The notes under the pieces were generated by a model. It was given only the letters and a program-made list of their open reading frames with translations. It made no database searches and had not been told where the DNA came from. The position numbers and the translations under genes were made by a program. Below are positions 16,007 through 26,500 of a DNA stretch of 26,500 bases, in pieces (position 1 is the first letter of the stretch; every line of letters begins with the position of its first letter). The stretch covers positions 13,043,501-13,070,000 of the forward strand of contig NC_079886.1 in NCBI RefSeq assembly GCF_029227915.1. Reading direction: 5' to 3'. This DNA comes from Hydractinia symbiolongicarpus. Its lineage: Eukaryota; Cnidaria; Hydrozoa; Anthoathecata; Hydractiniidae.

Positions 16007-16159
16007 TTAATAGCGCACAAAGCTTAAGTTTTACGCGTCGAACCTGAGAAAAGCGGAATTGTTTAATTACAATCATAACAAACTGCTGCAGTATATTCTT
16101 GTCTCTTAGTTTGTTGCTTAAATCTAAAAAAGTTTTTATCAGAACAATTAGCAAAAACG

Positions 16160-18339
16160 TGACACCATGGAACTTTCTTCCAGCAAAAATGAAATCACAT
16201 ACAGTTTAGTTCTCACCCACAAAATTTTAATACGAAATATGAAAAAGCCATTAGCTTTCACAACAGCCTTTAGTGGAGTCCAATTCCACAAAAATTTGAT
16301 TTTTCAGTATATTGCATGTGGTCTTTTTCCCACAAAAGTTTACACAAAAGTTTAAAAAACAGCAGTTTGCAACACAAACAAAAACACACAACCTCTCATC
16401 CTCTCATAAATTACAATAAAGTCAAAAACCCATGTAAATAACCTGGCATTTTACATGTAGGCTGACAAAAGTTAAACAGGATGTCAGAAACAAAACAATA
16501 AAAAATAAATTAACACACACGCTTTAAATTCTGAAAAAAAATTATTCCACTTGTCATATGCATGTGGTCCCTTTGTAAGTTTACAGGAAATGTGAAAAGA
16601 AATATAAAATACTTCTGCAAAAGTTCAAGTCTTTAAAGATTTTGTAGGTAACTAGCTAGCTTGTTACATCATAATTCCTGCTCATAAAAGAAAAGAAGTT
16701 TGGAAACTAAGGTAATAATTAAAAAAGAGGAAAACTAATAATTAAAGTAAGTAAAGTAATAATTAAAAAAGACGAAAACTAACTAATAATTAAAAAAGAG
16801 GAATAACAATAAAGACATAGGTTAGAGCTAGCCATGGGATGAAGAGCAGGCATTGGAGGCTTACATTAGCTAAGACCCCCATTTAAATATACTTAAACTG
16901 GAAACACTTAGCTAAAACTAAAGCTAGCTATTTATGCTTAGTAAAACACATATAAAGAGAACCAATAGTAATGTAAAAATACTAACATTACAGTGAGCAG
17001 AAAGTTTGTTCTGCCTGGATTGTGAAAACGGCCTGTTTATAAACAGGACGGCCGGATTATGTACGCATGGCCCGATTATGTTTTTTTGCTCTAGTTATGT
17101 TGTGGTTGTACGCTGGCCCGGCAGACTGTGATTGGCATTTTCTCCGAACTATTGTGAATGAAACATTCACGAATTATTGTCACAGAATGACGGATTTCGT
17201 GCTCTATGTACCCGAGGAAGTTTATTTTATGTTTTTCAACACCTTTTATACCAAATAACTAATTTTAAAGCTGTGAATTTTGTTTGCAAAAGAGGTTTTG
17301 ACTTTGAAGCTAGAATCTGTGTTGTTTTTCTCTCCCATGTTAAACATTATAATTTGTATATAACACAATGTTTAAACCTCTAATACATTGGAGCACAACT
17401 GATCGTTATTTAAAATTTGTTTTGATTTTCCCAACCACACATTGTTCTTGAAAGTTTTAGTTCTATAAGTGATATAATATAAAAGTGTTGTACGTACATA
17501 AACCGGCCTGTCCTGATTATGTTGACTTTATAAGTGCCAAATAATATTTTTTAAACTGTGGTAAGTAATAAGGGGCCTGTCCTGATTATATTGCCCTGAT
17601 TATGTATTTTCTGCCCTGTTCTTAACCGGGGCAAGCTGCCGTACATAATAAGGGCAGCGTTTATTATCCGGGCAGAACAAGTTCAACAAATGTTCTTCCC
17701 GGATTGCAAAAACGGCATGTAGCATTTTCAATTTTAGGACAAACACATTAGTTACGCACCAGGGGACACATTAATTATGCAACAAAATGTAAACAAATAT
17801 GGTGGCTTGGTTTTTTTAAAAAAAAAGCGGTAAAATATAAAACTTCAAGAATTTGAGGCTTTTTTGGAAAATGCCAGTGTGCTTGCTCTAGTGACATAAA
17901 AACTATACGTCTGAAAACATCAAAGTTCTTACTATTTGTGATTTTAAACCAATTTAAACTCTAGCCTCTATTTTCTACTTCTAACTTTACTACTTTACTT
18001 CTAGCTCTAGCTACCACTTCTTACTTCATTTCTTTGACTTTTCTTTTTCTGAATTACTTTTTGCACTTTTTTCAAGACGAAGGGACAGTTCTTTTATTGC
18101 TGTTTTTTTCGGTGTCGAGGGACACCATTTTTGTAAAGAAAGCTGTTAAATTTATTTTAGCAAATCAAGTCGCTCCATTTTCATCATGTGATGTAAACAA
18201 AGTAAACCCGCTAGCAAAATGGATATAACGTTTTCGGGATTTCATAGAAAATTTCGGCTACATCAAAGGAAAATGAACACATCCACTTTGCCTGTCACAG
18301 AAAGACGGACACACTCCCCGTATTATTATAAGAGACTAG
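16160..18339 (+). mobile_element. Array element E0, truncated copy with an insertion
   Basis: It is similar in order to later copies: 16160-16240 matches about 22205-22250, 16300-16993 matches 23160-23790 (and 20030-20358 in part), and 17690-18339 matches 20390-21184. It ends in TATTATAAGAGACTAG directly before the next copy. The left end is not seen. It carries an insertion at 16994-17681. It is non-coding, with scattered TTACACAAAATGT words. Confidence 0.65.
16994..17681. mobile_element. 0.69-kb insertion in E0, MITE-like
   Basis: The sister copy reads CATTACAG-TTCAACAAA without a gap at 20351-20367, so this block is an insertion with a preserved empty site. Its ends pair as TTGTTCTGCCTGG (17006-17018) and CCGGGCAGAACAAG (17668-17681). 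Inside are a perfect palindrome CCTGTTTATAAACAGG (17032-17047) and several CCTGATTATGT-type words in both orientations. It holds a 63-codon frame at 17067-17258 that looks secreted, probably by chance. Confidence 0.75.
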
Positions 18340-19032
18340 TCGATAAAGCCCGTGGAAAAATCCACTAAGGCAGAATAAAAATGAAAAAGAGAAGCGTCAT
18401 TTGGATTTCATGACGTCAGCAACCCAACCACACAAAAAGTATTTAAAACCTTGTTTTCACGTTGCATCTGTTGTGTATCTTAAAGCGCTGATCAAGAAAA
18501 TGTATATGATTATTTGATTTTGATGAACGGTTAATGAGATATTAGGGTTTAAAGATTTTGCTGACGTCAGCAATGGCCCGTCAAAACCAATTTTTTTTTT
18601 AAAAAAAAAATTGTATACCGGTTGCCTTCATCTTATAGATCTAGAAGCGCTGATCAAGAAAATGTATAGGATCATGTGCTTTTGACAAACGGTTGCAGAG
18701 GTATTGGGGTTTATAGGTTATTCAATGACGTCATAAACCTGTCTCTTCCAAAACAGATTTGGGGATGCAGGTTTGGAAAATTACCCAAATTGGTCTTAGG
18801 TGGTCCCTAGTTACCTATGCGGTGAAAAATCATTGACGTCACTACCTCGTTTCCAAGTTATTTGACCTCAAAGTTTTAGGTGCACTGTAACGGCTTCATT
18901 AATTTAATATATGATATTGAAGTTAAAGTAGTAGACATAACTTTTTCGGCTACATCAAAGAAAAATGAACACATCCACTCTGCCTGTTACAGACACACAC
19001 ACAGACACAATTCAAATTATTATAGAGACTAG
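18340..19032 (+). mobile_element. Array element E1, 693 bp, possibly Helitron-like
   Basis: It starts TCGATAAAGCCCGTGG with a GTGGA/TCCAC hairpin and ends ATTATAGAGACTAG. Start TC and end CTAG (CTRR) would fit a Helitron-type element, and head-to-tail placement is known for that class; the usual GC-rich 3' hairpin is not evident. The body has two copies of AGCGCTGATCAAGAAAATG at 18484 and 18646 (162-bp period), a T10A10 palindrome at 18588-18613, and four TGACGTCA sites. It has no coding capacity. Confidence 0.6.
18411..18841. promoter_or_regulatory. Four TGACGTCA (CRE-like) octamers in E1
   Basis: Exact palindromic TGACGTCA occurs at 18411-18418, 18562-18569, 18726-18733 and 18834-18841. 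This is the binding word of CREB/ATF-type bZIP factors. It also occurs at 2258-2265 in the inverted copy. Whether it is bound is unknown; CG content is otherwise low here. Confidence 0.5.
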
Positions 19033-21184
19033 TCGATAAGGCCCATGGAAAAATCAACTTAGGCAAAAGGCTATTAAAAAAAAAGTTGCTTTAGATATTT
19101 TGCTGATGTAAGCAATGCATATACAAAAAAATGTTCTTAAAATTTTACACAAAATGTCAAATGTCAAATCTTACACAAAATAAAATAGAACAGCTTGCAA
19201 GGTGCAAAATCTAGTTGATAAAAAGTTACAACAACGACACTCACAACATACACTCACAACATCGACACTCCAAACACCAATACTCACAAACCTGACAGTA
19301 GGAACACCAACAGTCACAACACGGATAATAACAATGTCAGAAATAACGCATCTCAAATAGGTACATCTTATAAGTGATTATGTTGAAAACCCTCAGTAGT
19401 ATATTCTAAAATGTCAAAAAGTTGGCCTGCAAGAGTTAGCACAAATCAACAAAAATAAGTTCTTTACACATTTTAAATATTGTCTTTCTCTTAAAAGCTT
19501 ATACAAAAATATGAAAAAGCCATAGTTTAGAAAACATTAAATGTAAATCTACAAAATCAGTCATTTCAGTTGCATACCATTCTCTATCACAAAAATTTAC
19601 ACAAAATGTAAAAATCGACCAGTTAAAAACACAAAAATTTTTCTTTTTTAGCATGATGATCCGTACTGCGCTTTACCAACAATTCTGAACCTAAATGTGA
19701 AAAAATCAATCACCAAAGAATAAACTTGAATTTAAAAAGAAAGGTCATTTGTTTACTTTTTAGCGGTACTGGCTGGATGCTAGGATTTGGTAAAGAAATG
19801 TCTTTATTGTAGATTTCTTCTAACAGGGACATCGTTGGGGTTATAAACTATTATCGAGTGTAGGTTGATGGCTTCTGATTTATTTGAATTCATTAAGAAT
19901 GCCTCGTTTGAAGAAATGAACTGATAATTACTTTGCTTCACCTAGCACCCCAATCTTTTTCCCTGCCACGCAAATGCGAAATCCGAAAGAGCTTACCACT
20001 GAAAATGTAAACAACAGAATTTATCTACTATCCTGCAAAAGTTTAAGTCTTTGAAAGACTTTGTAGGTAGCTAGCTAGCCTTGTTACATCATAATTCGTG
20101 CTCATAAAAGAAGAGGAATTTGGAAATTATAGTAGTAAGCTATAGATAATAAAAAAAAGGAATAACAACATGGTTAGAGCTAGCCATGGGAGGGGAGCTG
20201 GACTTGGAGGCTAACATTAGCTAATTAACAGTAGCTAAGACACCCAGTTAAATATACTTAAACTGGGAACACTAAGCTAAAACTAAAGCTAGCTATTTAT
20301 GCTTAGTAGAACACATATAAAGAGAAGCAATAGCAATGTAAAATTAGTAACATTACAGTTCAACAAACCAAAGTTTTCCCTTTTTTAGTCAGCCAACAGC
20401 TTTATGTAGCATATGGAATTTTAGTACAATACATTAGTTATGCGCCAGGGCACATGAATTATGCAACAAAATGCAAACAAATATGGCTACATTCGCGGTA
20501 AAATATAAAAATGTGGCTTTTTCTGGGAAATGCGAGTGTGCTTGATCCATGACATAAAAACCAAACGTCTAAAAATATCAAAGCTCTTACTATTTGTGAT
20601 TTCAAATCCACTTTAAACTCTAGCCTTTGTTTTCTACTTTTAACTTTACTTTACATCTAGCTCCACTTCTCACTTCACTTTTTTACTTCTTCACTTGGTC
20701 TCTTTTCTTTTTAAATACATAGCTATCCTTTTTTAAACCACATTCTTTCCTTTTTTTCAAGGTAAATGGATCGTTCTTTTGTGCTTTTTTTTGGTGGCCT
20801 TTATTTTCTACTTCTAAATTTACTTTACTTATAGCTCCATGTAGCTCCACTTTCACTTCCAACTTCAATTTTCTACTTCTTCACTTGGACTTTTTCTTTT
20901 TAAACCACTTTTTTGAACCACTTATTATACTTTTTTTAAGATCGTTCTTTTGTGGGTTTCTTTGGTGGCGAGAGGACACTATTTTTCGAAAGTTAGCCGT
21001 TAAATTTATTTCAGCAAATCAAATTGAGTCGTTTTCATCACGTGATGTAAACAAAGTAAACAAGCTAGCAATATAGACATAATTTTTTCGGCGACTACAA
21101 AGAAAATTTCGGCAACATCAAAGGAAAATGACGATATCAACTTCGCCTGTCACAGACAGACGGACACACTTAGCGTATTATTAG
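19033..21184 (+). mobile_element. Array element E2, 2.15 kb
   Basis: It begins TCGATAAGGCCCATGG at the CTAG junction and ends ATTATTAG before the next copy. The first part (19085-19745) is similar to 21355-21910 of the next copy. The later part (20030-21184) is similar to E0. It carries the empty site of the E0 insertion at 20358, and a tandem duplication at 20626-20970. The middle (19745-20020) has no match in the window. It is non-coding. Confidence 0.6.
20626..20970. repeat. Tandem duplication of ~172 bp, pyrimidine-rich
   Basis: 20626-20799 and 20800-20970 are diverged direct copies, each going from TTTATTTTCTACTT through CTTCACTTGG and ATCGTTCTTTTGTG to TTTGGTGGC. E0 has a single copy at about 17970-18120, so the duplication arose within E2. 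The strand is strongly C/T-biased. Confidence 0.75.
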
Positions 21185-23800
21185 TCGATAAAACCCGTGA
21201 AAAAATCCACTTAGGCAGAAGGAAGGACAATGGGAAAGATCTGTCATATAATTTTATTGACGTCAGGAAATATTTTAGCATATTGCACACTGCCCTTTGC
21301 CAAAAAAATAAATCTGAAAATGACAAAAACGTAGGTGTGAAGGTGTAATCCCTAATTCAGCAAAAATGTTCTTAAAATCTTACACAAAATGTCAATGTCA
21401 AATGATCGCATTAAATCCCACACACAAAACTTACACAAAATGTAAAGAAAAACAGCTTGCAAGGTGTAAAATCTAGTTGATAGAAATTTACAACGACACT
21501 CACATAACCGACATTAACAACACTTACAGTTACAATACCGACAGCCACAACATATTATGTGACTACAGTATGTTTAAAACCTTCAATATTTTAATCTTAG
21601 GTGTCAAAAAGGAAGGCTTCCAAGATTAAGCACATATCTATGAAAATAAGTTCTTACACATTTTACACATTGTCTTTTCCCCATATGCTTATACAACAAT
21701 ATCAAAAAGCCATAGTTTGGAAAACATCAAATTTAAATGTCGAAAATCATTTATCCGGTTGTATACCTTCCTTTCCCGCAAAAATATACACAAAATGTAA
21801 AACTTATGCAGTTAATTTTTGTCTGATGATCCATACTCCACTTTACTAAACATTTTAATCTTAAATGTCAAAAAAGCAATGAGCAAGGAGTAAATTAGGA
21901 ATAAAAAAAGATCATTATTTTGGAAGGCATTGTATACGGTCCACTCTTACAAAAGTTTACACAAAATGTAAAATAATTCGGTTTTTAAAGAAAAAAAAAT
22001 CAACAAAAATCAGTTCATTCAGCATGTTGTATTTTGCCATTACCCATAAATTTTCAACAAAAAGGTTATGAAACACATCAAATTATAGAATAATTAGTCA
22101 TTTCGGTCTAATAGTTTCAGTGACAACATAAAGTAATTTTTTTATCACCACCAAACAATTATTACTACAGAATTTTGTAAAATTTTCAACAAAAACAAAA
22201 ATTTGAAACCATGAAATTTTCTTCCAATAAAAATGACATCACATAATTTTCCCAACAAAAGTTTATAATACAAATTATTAACTGATAGCTATTTTCAACC
22301 GGTTAATACGGGAAATCCGTAGCGCTGATTGGATAAAAAGCCTTAACAATGGGCTTTATACAGCACGGTATAACTTTTAACCTCTTAGAAACCATAATGG
22401 TAGCTATAAATGTAAACAAATAACATTGCCAGAGAATCGTGAAAACATAGCTAGATACAAGTCTTCATATTTTACTTTAATAACTATATTTTTACAAAAC
22501 AGCTTTTTTTAAAGCTACAAAAAACAACAACATGATCGATTTAAGTGTCATTGAAGAACTGAAAAGTAATTTCGATTTTTTCAATCTTTACATAATCAGT
22601 TTGAACAAAAAATGTCCTTTGCAAAACATCACAAACACTACATCCATCATCAAGAAATGTTGATAATTTTAAATCCATGTTTGATGGTGCACACATAAAT
22701 AACTGCGTTTTTAATATAAACATTCATCAGCACAATGAGCAACAAGCAAAAAGACGTCGAATTTGTGTGATAGACTCTTCTTCTGACAAAGAAAAAACTT
22801 TGGTTCAAAAAACGTTAAAAAAAGTTCTATATATAGTTATTCGAATGTTTTGTTTTCTCTTTGTACATGTATTTGAAAAATTGAAACAATGAAATTCTAA
22901 TCGAACGTTTTCTTTTTTTAACAAAACCTGGTTTTGTCACAAGTGAATCTTTAGAAAATAATCCTGGTTTCTACAAACATTTGGAAAATAGTTAATATAC
23001 TCGGTCAGCGTATCGACCTCGCAAGCTCAGTCTATACTTTTGACCTGGGGTAATATTTCTCGGTATAGATAGACAAAACAGTTTATATTGTATTAATGTA
23101 AAAAGACATCAGCTTACACAACATCTTACAATGAATAGTAATTCTAAAAAAATTTGTTCTTTCAGTATATTGCATGTGGTCTATTTCCATAAATGTTTAC
23201 ACAAAATTTCAAATAACAGCATTTTGCAACACAAACAATATAAACAGAAAACCATACCATCATCTCATAAATTTTTTAACCCAAAGTCATAAGCCCACGT
23301 AAGTTCCAATCTTATGTTAATAACCCCTATAAAAATAACTTGACATCTTACACGTAGGCTGACAAAAGTGTAACATAATGTCAGAAACAAAACACTAAAA
23401 AACAAACACACGCATTGCCATATTGCATGTGGTCTCCTTGTAAAGTTTACAGGTAATGTGAAAAAAATTATAATCTGTGAGCATACCAATGAGTCACACT
23501 ATTCTAAAAGTTCAAGAAAGATTTTGTAGCCAGCTTGTTACATCATAATTCGTGTTCAAAAAGAAGAGAAGCTTGACTACTAAGGTAGCTATAAATACCT
23601 AAAAAAGAGGAATAATATAACATAACTCATAGCTTAGAGCTAGCTATGAGATGGAGTCTCTTGAAGCTAACAGTAGCTAAAACACTTAAGCTGGGAAGAC
23701 TCTAGTTACGTCTATAGCTAGCTATATATGCTTAGTAAAACACATATAAAGGAAAACAATAGCAATGCAAAAATAATGACATTTGCAGTAGACCTTTTTA
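21185..23800 (+). mobile_element. Array element E3, right end not seen
   Basis: It begins TCGATAAAACCCGTG at the TTAG junction. 21355-21910 is similar to E2, 22205-22260 to the start of E0, and 23160-23790 to 16300-16993. An extra block at about 22290-23095 interrupts it. The terminal block with CTAG is missing, and a LINE fragment follows at 23.9 kb. Confidence 0.55.
22290..23095. mobile_element. 0.8-kb block inserted in E3, with ORF fragments
   Basis: E0 runs directly from the 16.24-kb to the 16.30-kb word, while E3 has this extra sequence between them. It holds a plus-strand frame from ATG 22533 (M-I-D-L-S-V-I-E-E-L-K-S-N-F) and, in another frame, 22677-22889. The latter has FDGAHINNCVFNINIHQ followed by KRRRICVIDSSSD, which looks like a nuclear basic and acidic-serine motif. 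The ends are not clearly inverted repeats. I do not recognise the family. Confidence 0.4.
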
Positions 23801-23909
23801 CTGATAGTGCTACCATTTTTAAATTTATGACTGTGCAATGTATCTTATGTAGTTTCGGCGGAGGTTACTTACTGTAAATATTGGTAAGAAAATGTCTAAC
23901 AATGGTGTA

Positions 23910-23910
<1 letters not shown>

Positions 23911-23944
<34 letters not shown>

Positions 23945-24495
23945 TCTCGGCTTAACGTCCGTTTTCCATGCTAGCATGGGTTGGACGGGGTATATTAATG
24001 ACCCTCTTCCAATCTGATCTAGACTGTGTTAGATCTAAACTCAACTTCCTCTCTATCAAGTCTGTCCTTATAACCTCCTGCCAAGTCTTTCTCGGTCTGC
24101 CTCTGGGCTTTGCCCCAGGAACTATCAAGTCTCTACACTTTCTTACCCAATTATCCTCCTCCATTCTTTCCAAGTGCCCCAGCCAATTCAATCTTCTTAT
24201 CTGGATAACATCTTTAATTCTACAGAGACTTAGCCTGCTTCTTAGCTCATCTGAACTCTTTCTGTCTCTCAGACTGGCGTTACACATCCACCTAACTATT
24301 CTCATATCATTCCTTTGTAAACGATCAAGATCTTCCTGCTTCACTGCCCATGTCTCACTACCGCACAACATAACACTTCTTACACAGGCCTCATACAACC
24401 TACCTTTTACCTCAATTGACAGGACTCTGCTCTCAACTTTTTCCAAGCAGAACCTATCCTGCAAGTAACACTTCTTCCAACACCCCCTTCACTGC
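23911..24495 (-). mobile_element. Non-LTR retrotransposon 3' fragment with (TGA)n tail
   Basis: On the minus strand a frame of about 170 codons ends at TAA 23952-23954 and is followed at once by about 11 TGA units (23911-23943), the typical simple-sequence tail. The frame has the C-terminal LINE pattern after the reverse transcriptase: EVKGRLYEACVRSVMLCGSE, TWAVKQEDLDRLQRND, IVRWMCNASLRDR, RRLNWLGHLERMEED, PRGRPRKTW, RPTHASMENGR. The RT core is lost by 5' truncation. The last codons form a 14-bp palindrome CCATGCTAGCATGG at 23966-23979, a word I know from LINE/SINE tails of several invertebrates. Clade is unresolved. Confidence 0.8.
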
Positions 24496-24897
24496 TAAAG
24501 CAATATTTAAACTTATTTTATCTAATTCAAGTGGAAGCAATATTTTAAAACATATTATTTAATTCTAATGAAATAAAGTTGTTGTTTTTTCCGAAATAAG
24601 ATGCAGTAAAGATAGCGTGATAAACTTAGTAAACAAAACAAAGTTTATTTTTAAAGTTTTTTTATGATATAAAAGGCATAATAACGTGAATAATATTTGT
24701 TAAATAAATACTTGTTAAATATTTGTTAGAGTTAAGGTAGATGTAATCAACAGCTAACATAAAAATAATAAAACAAAAGTAGTTACAGTGATGTTTTCCC
24801 TGTCCCTGTGTACTGACTGGCAAGACTAACTAAAGCTAACTGGCTTAAACTACACCTACCTTTCGTCAGCTACCTAGTTAGCTAACTAAAGGAATTA
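24496..24897. other. Spacer between two LINE fragments
   Basis: AT-rich, with no gene or clear repeat. Confidence 0.5.
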
Positions 24898-25401
24898 TGC
24901 TCCACTCTTTTCCTAAAACAACATATTACGGAGCCAACTCGTGTTACTGAAAATAGTAGCACTCTTATAGACTTGATACTTTCTAACAGTTCTTGTATTT
25001 CTAAAACTGGTGTCATGGATTTAGGCATCAGTGATCACAATTTAGTTTATGTGATCAGAAAATTCAAAAGGCCAAAATTTGAACCTAAAACATGCAAGGT
25101 TCGTAGCTACAAGAACTTCAGTGAAGAGGCTTTTCTGAAGGACCTCAGGAATTTAGACTGGTCATATTTTAATAATTATGATGACCTTGATGAAGCATGT
25201 GAGAAACTGAATAAAAATGTTAAAAAAGTGGCTGACAAACATGCCCCTTTCAAAACACATAGATTTTCTGGCCGTGTTGAGGCATGGGTCACTGATGAAT
25301 TAATAATACATCAAAGAAAGAGACTTCTTGAAACGGAAAGCATCAAAAACAAAATTCATCATAGACTGGGGAAGCTTTCAAACAAAAAAGGAACCAGGTA
25401 A
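24898..25401 (+). pseudogene. LINE endonuclease C-terminus and linker, broken
   Basis: The SDH motif that closes the endonuclease domain is in GVMDLGISDHNLVYV at about 25012-25056. After it comes a charged linker (RSYKNFSEEAFLKDLRNLDW; WVTDELIIHQRKRLLE). The frame meets TAA-TAG at 25399-25404 after an A-rich run where a base was probably lost or gained; the next part continues in another frame. The endonuclease N-terminus is missing. Confidence 0.8.
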
Positions 25402-26500
25402 TAGGTCTCAAAAATCGACTTAAAAATGAGTACTATAATGACGTTTTGCAGGACTTTCAAAAACGGCCAAAACAACTTTGGAAAACCCTAAAAAAACTGG
25501 TTCCTGATAAGTCAGGCAATACTACCTCGATAAAACGAGTAGTCCAAAACGATGGTACAGAAACTTCTCACCCAAAAGAAATTTCCAACACATTCAATTC
25601 ATTTTTTGTCAGTTGTGGTGCCTAACTAGCCTCTAAATTTTCTTCTGACACTACTAATGTTAATCCACCTGTTAGCGGACACGATTTTCGGTGGGCTCGT
25701 ATTGAGACCAAAAGTGTCGAAAAAATAATTAGTTCACTAAAACTTAATAAAGCTACAGGCTTGGACGGAATTGGTTCACGACTGCTAAAAGCAGGTTCGT
25801 CAGTTTTAAGTATTTATTTATCAAGTCTTTTCAACAAATCTTTATTTACTGGTTATGTACCTAAATGTTGGAAGACTAAAAGGGTCTCGCCTATTTTTAA
25901 AAGTGGCGATCCTACTAATTATCGGCCTATCTCCATTTTGCCAATTCCTATGAAAATTTTTGAAAAGTTAGTGCATGAGCAAATGTCTCATTTTATTTCT
26001 GAGCACAACTTCCTGAATGACAGACAGTCCGGATTTCGAAAACTCTTTTCCACAGAAACTGCAGTAGTCGATGTCTCTGATTTTATTTTTACTGAGCTCG
26101 ACCAACATAACTTTGTTTGTGTTGTGCTCATTGACCTTAAAAAAGCTTTTGACACTGTTGATCATAAAATTTTGTTAAAAAAACTTTGGTGTTTTGGCAT
26201 CAGAGATGCTGCCTTTGACTGGTTCGAGTCCTACTTAACGGGCCGAATGCAGCTGACTCTTGTAAACAACACAGGATCAGATCTGCTTCATGAAGACGCT
26301 TTTGGGGTGCCGCAGGGATCTGTGTTGGGGCCCCTGCTCTTTCTTTTGTATATTGATGACTTAAAATCTGTCATCAATTCAAACTACCACCATCTATATG
26401 CAGATGATACAATAATTATTTCGTCTCATAAAAACTTGGATACCCTTGTCTCCCAGGTCGAGTTAAAACTTTCGCAAGTCGACCTCTGGCTGAATAATAA
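25398..26500 (+). pseudogene. LINE reverse transcriptase, partial
   Basis: In the family it primes and copies RNA at a nicked target site. The frame reads from KNRLKNEYYNDVLQDF, has an in-frame TAA at 25623-25625 after FFVSCGA, and then stays open to the window end. It has SGDPTNYRPISILPI, the motif A Asp in VVLIDLKKAFDTVDH, GVPQGSVLGPLLFLLYIDDL, and the catalytic YADD at 26397-26408. The active-site Asp residues are intact. Thumb and C-terminus are outside the window. Confidence 0.85.

Larger units (their letters stand above)
24898..26500 (+). mobile_element. CR1/L2-like LINE, 5'-truncated, runs off the window
   Basis: It begins inside the C-terminus of the apurinic-like endonuclease (TEPTRVTENSSTLIDLILSN, then GISDHN) and continues through the linker into the reverse transcriptase. 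Order and motifs fit the Jockey/CR1/L2 group. One frameshift (near 25395) and one stop (25623-25625) break the part that is seen, so it is probably inactive. The rest of the RT and the 3' end lie beyond 26500. Confidence 0.85.

Noticed and set aside
20683-20868. 61-codon Lys-rich minus-strand frame
   Set aside because: It is produced by the C/T-rich tandem duplication in E2, with no conserved counterpart in E0.
16140-23500. Regular recurrence of TTACACAAAATGT words, considered as a CRISPR-like or satellite array
   Set aside because: Spacing is irregular, copies are diverged and follow the paralogous order of the array elements, and the DNA is eukaryotic.
23968-24468. 166-codon plus-strand frame
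   Set aside because: It is antisense to the LINE C-terminus, which has recognisable motifs and a TGA tail on the minus strand.

Overview
The window is AT-rich eukaryotic DNA with introns, transposon remnants and many foldback repeats. The mix (Maverick/Polinton, Penelope-like, CR1-like LINE, a second LINE with a (TGA)n tail, and many MITE-like foldbacks) suggests an invertebrate metazoan, most likely a cnidarian and possibly a hydrozoan. That assignment is an inference; nothing here is diagnostic. There is no prokaryotic gene layout, rRNA or CRISPR.

One host gene can be assembled, on the minus strand from about 16.0 kb down to about 3.2 kb. I join ten coding exons by splice sites and reading phase: 15394-15883, 15116-15244, 14152-14214, 13271-13312, 11796-12010, 11330-11642, 11033-11167, 10781-10915, 3519-3641 and 3315-3388. 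The model is about 572 residues. It has a short signal-peptide-like start, an acidic Lys/Glu-rich helical part, a Ser-rich part, a Gly/Leu/Ser repeat, and Gln/Asn/Gly-rich exons carrying a recurring P-[IV]-E-[IM]-G motif. It has no cysteine after the signal peptide. Nearly all junctions are phase 1. A separate exon at 14280-14377 ends in a stop next to AATAAA and could give a short form of about 238 residues. I do not recognise the family.

The 7.1 kb intron between 3642 and 10780 is full of mobile DNA: a retroposon-like tail (3.73-3.85 kb), a MITE (4.43-4.81 kb), a loopless 62-bp palindrome (4.92-4.98 kb), a decayed plus-strand Maverick/Polinton segment with four broken genes including the packaging ATPase (6.2-8.4 kb), tRNA-like/SINE-like sequence (8.5-8.9 kb), two foldback elements (9.04-9.64 kb) and the 3' end of a Penelope-like element with a GIY-YIG domain (9.7-10.4 kb). 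A 273-bp plus-strand coding-like fragment with an internal TAG lies in another intron at 14.5-14.8 kb.

From 16.1 to 23.8 kb, upstream of the gene, there is a head-to-tail array of related non-autonomous elements. Successive copies meet at the junction CTAG|TCGATAA (18339/18340, 19032/19033, and a TTAG variant at 21184/21185). One copy has a 0.69-kb insertion whose empty site is preserved in the next copy. A related body lies inverted at 1.9-2.4 kb. From 23.9 kb to the end are two LINE fragments: a minus-strand C-terminus with a (TGA)n tail, and a plus-strand CR1/L2-like reverse transcriptase that runs off the window.
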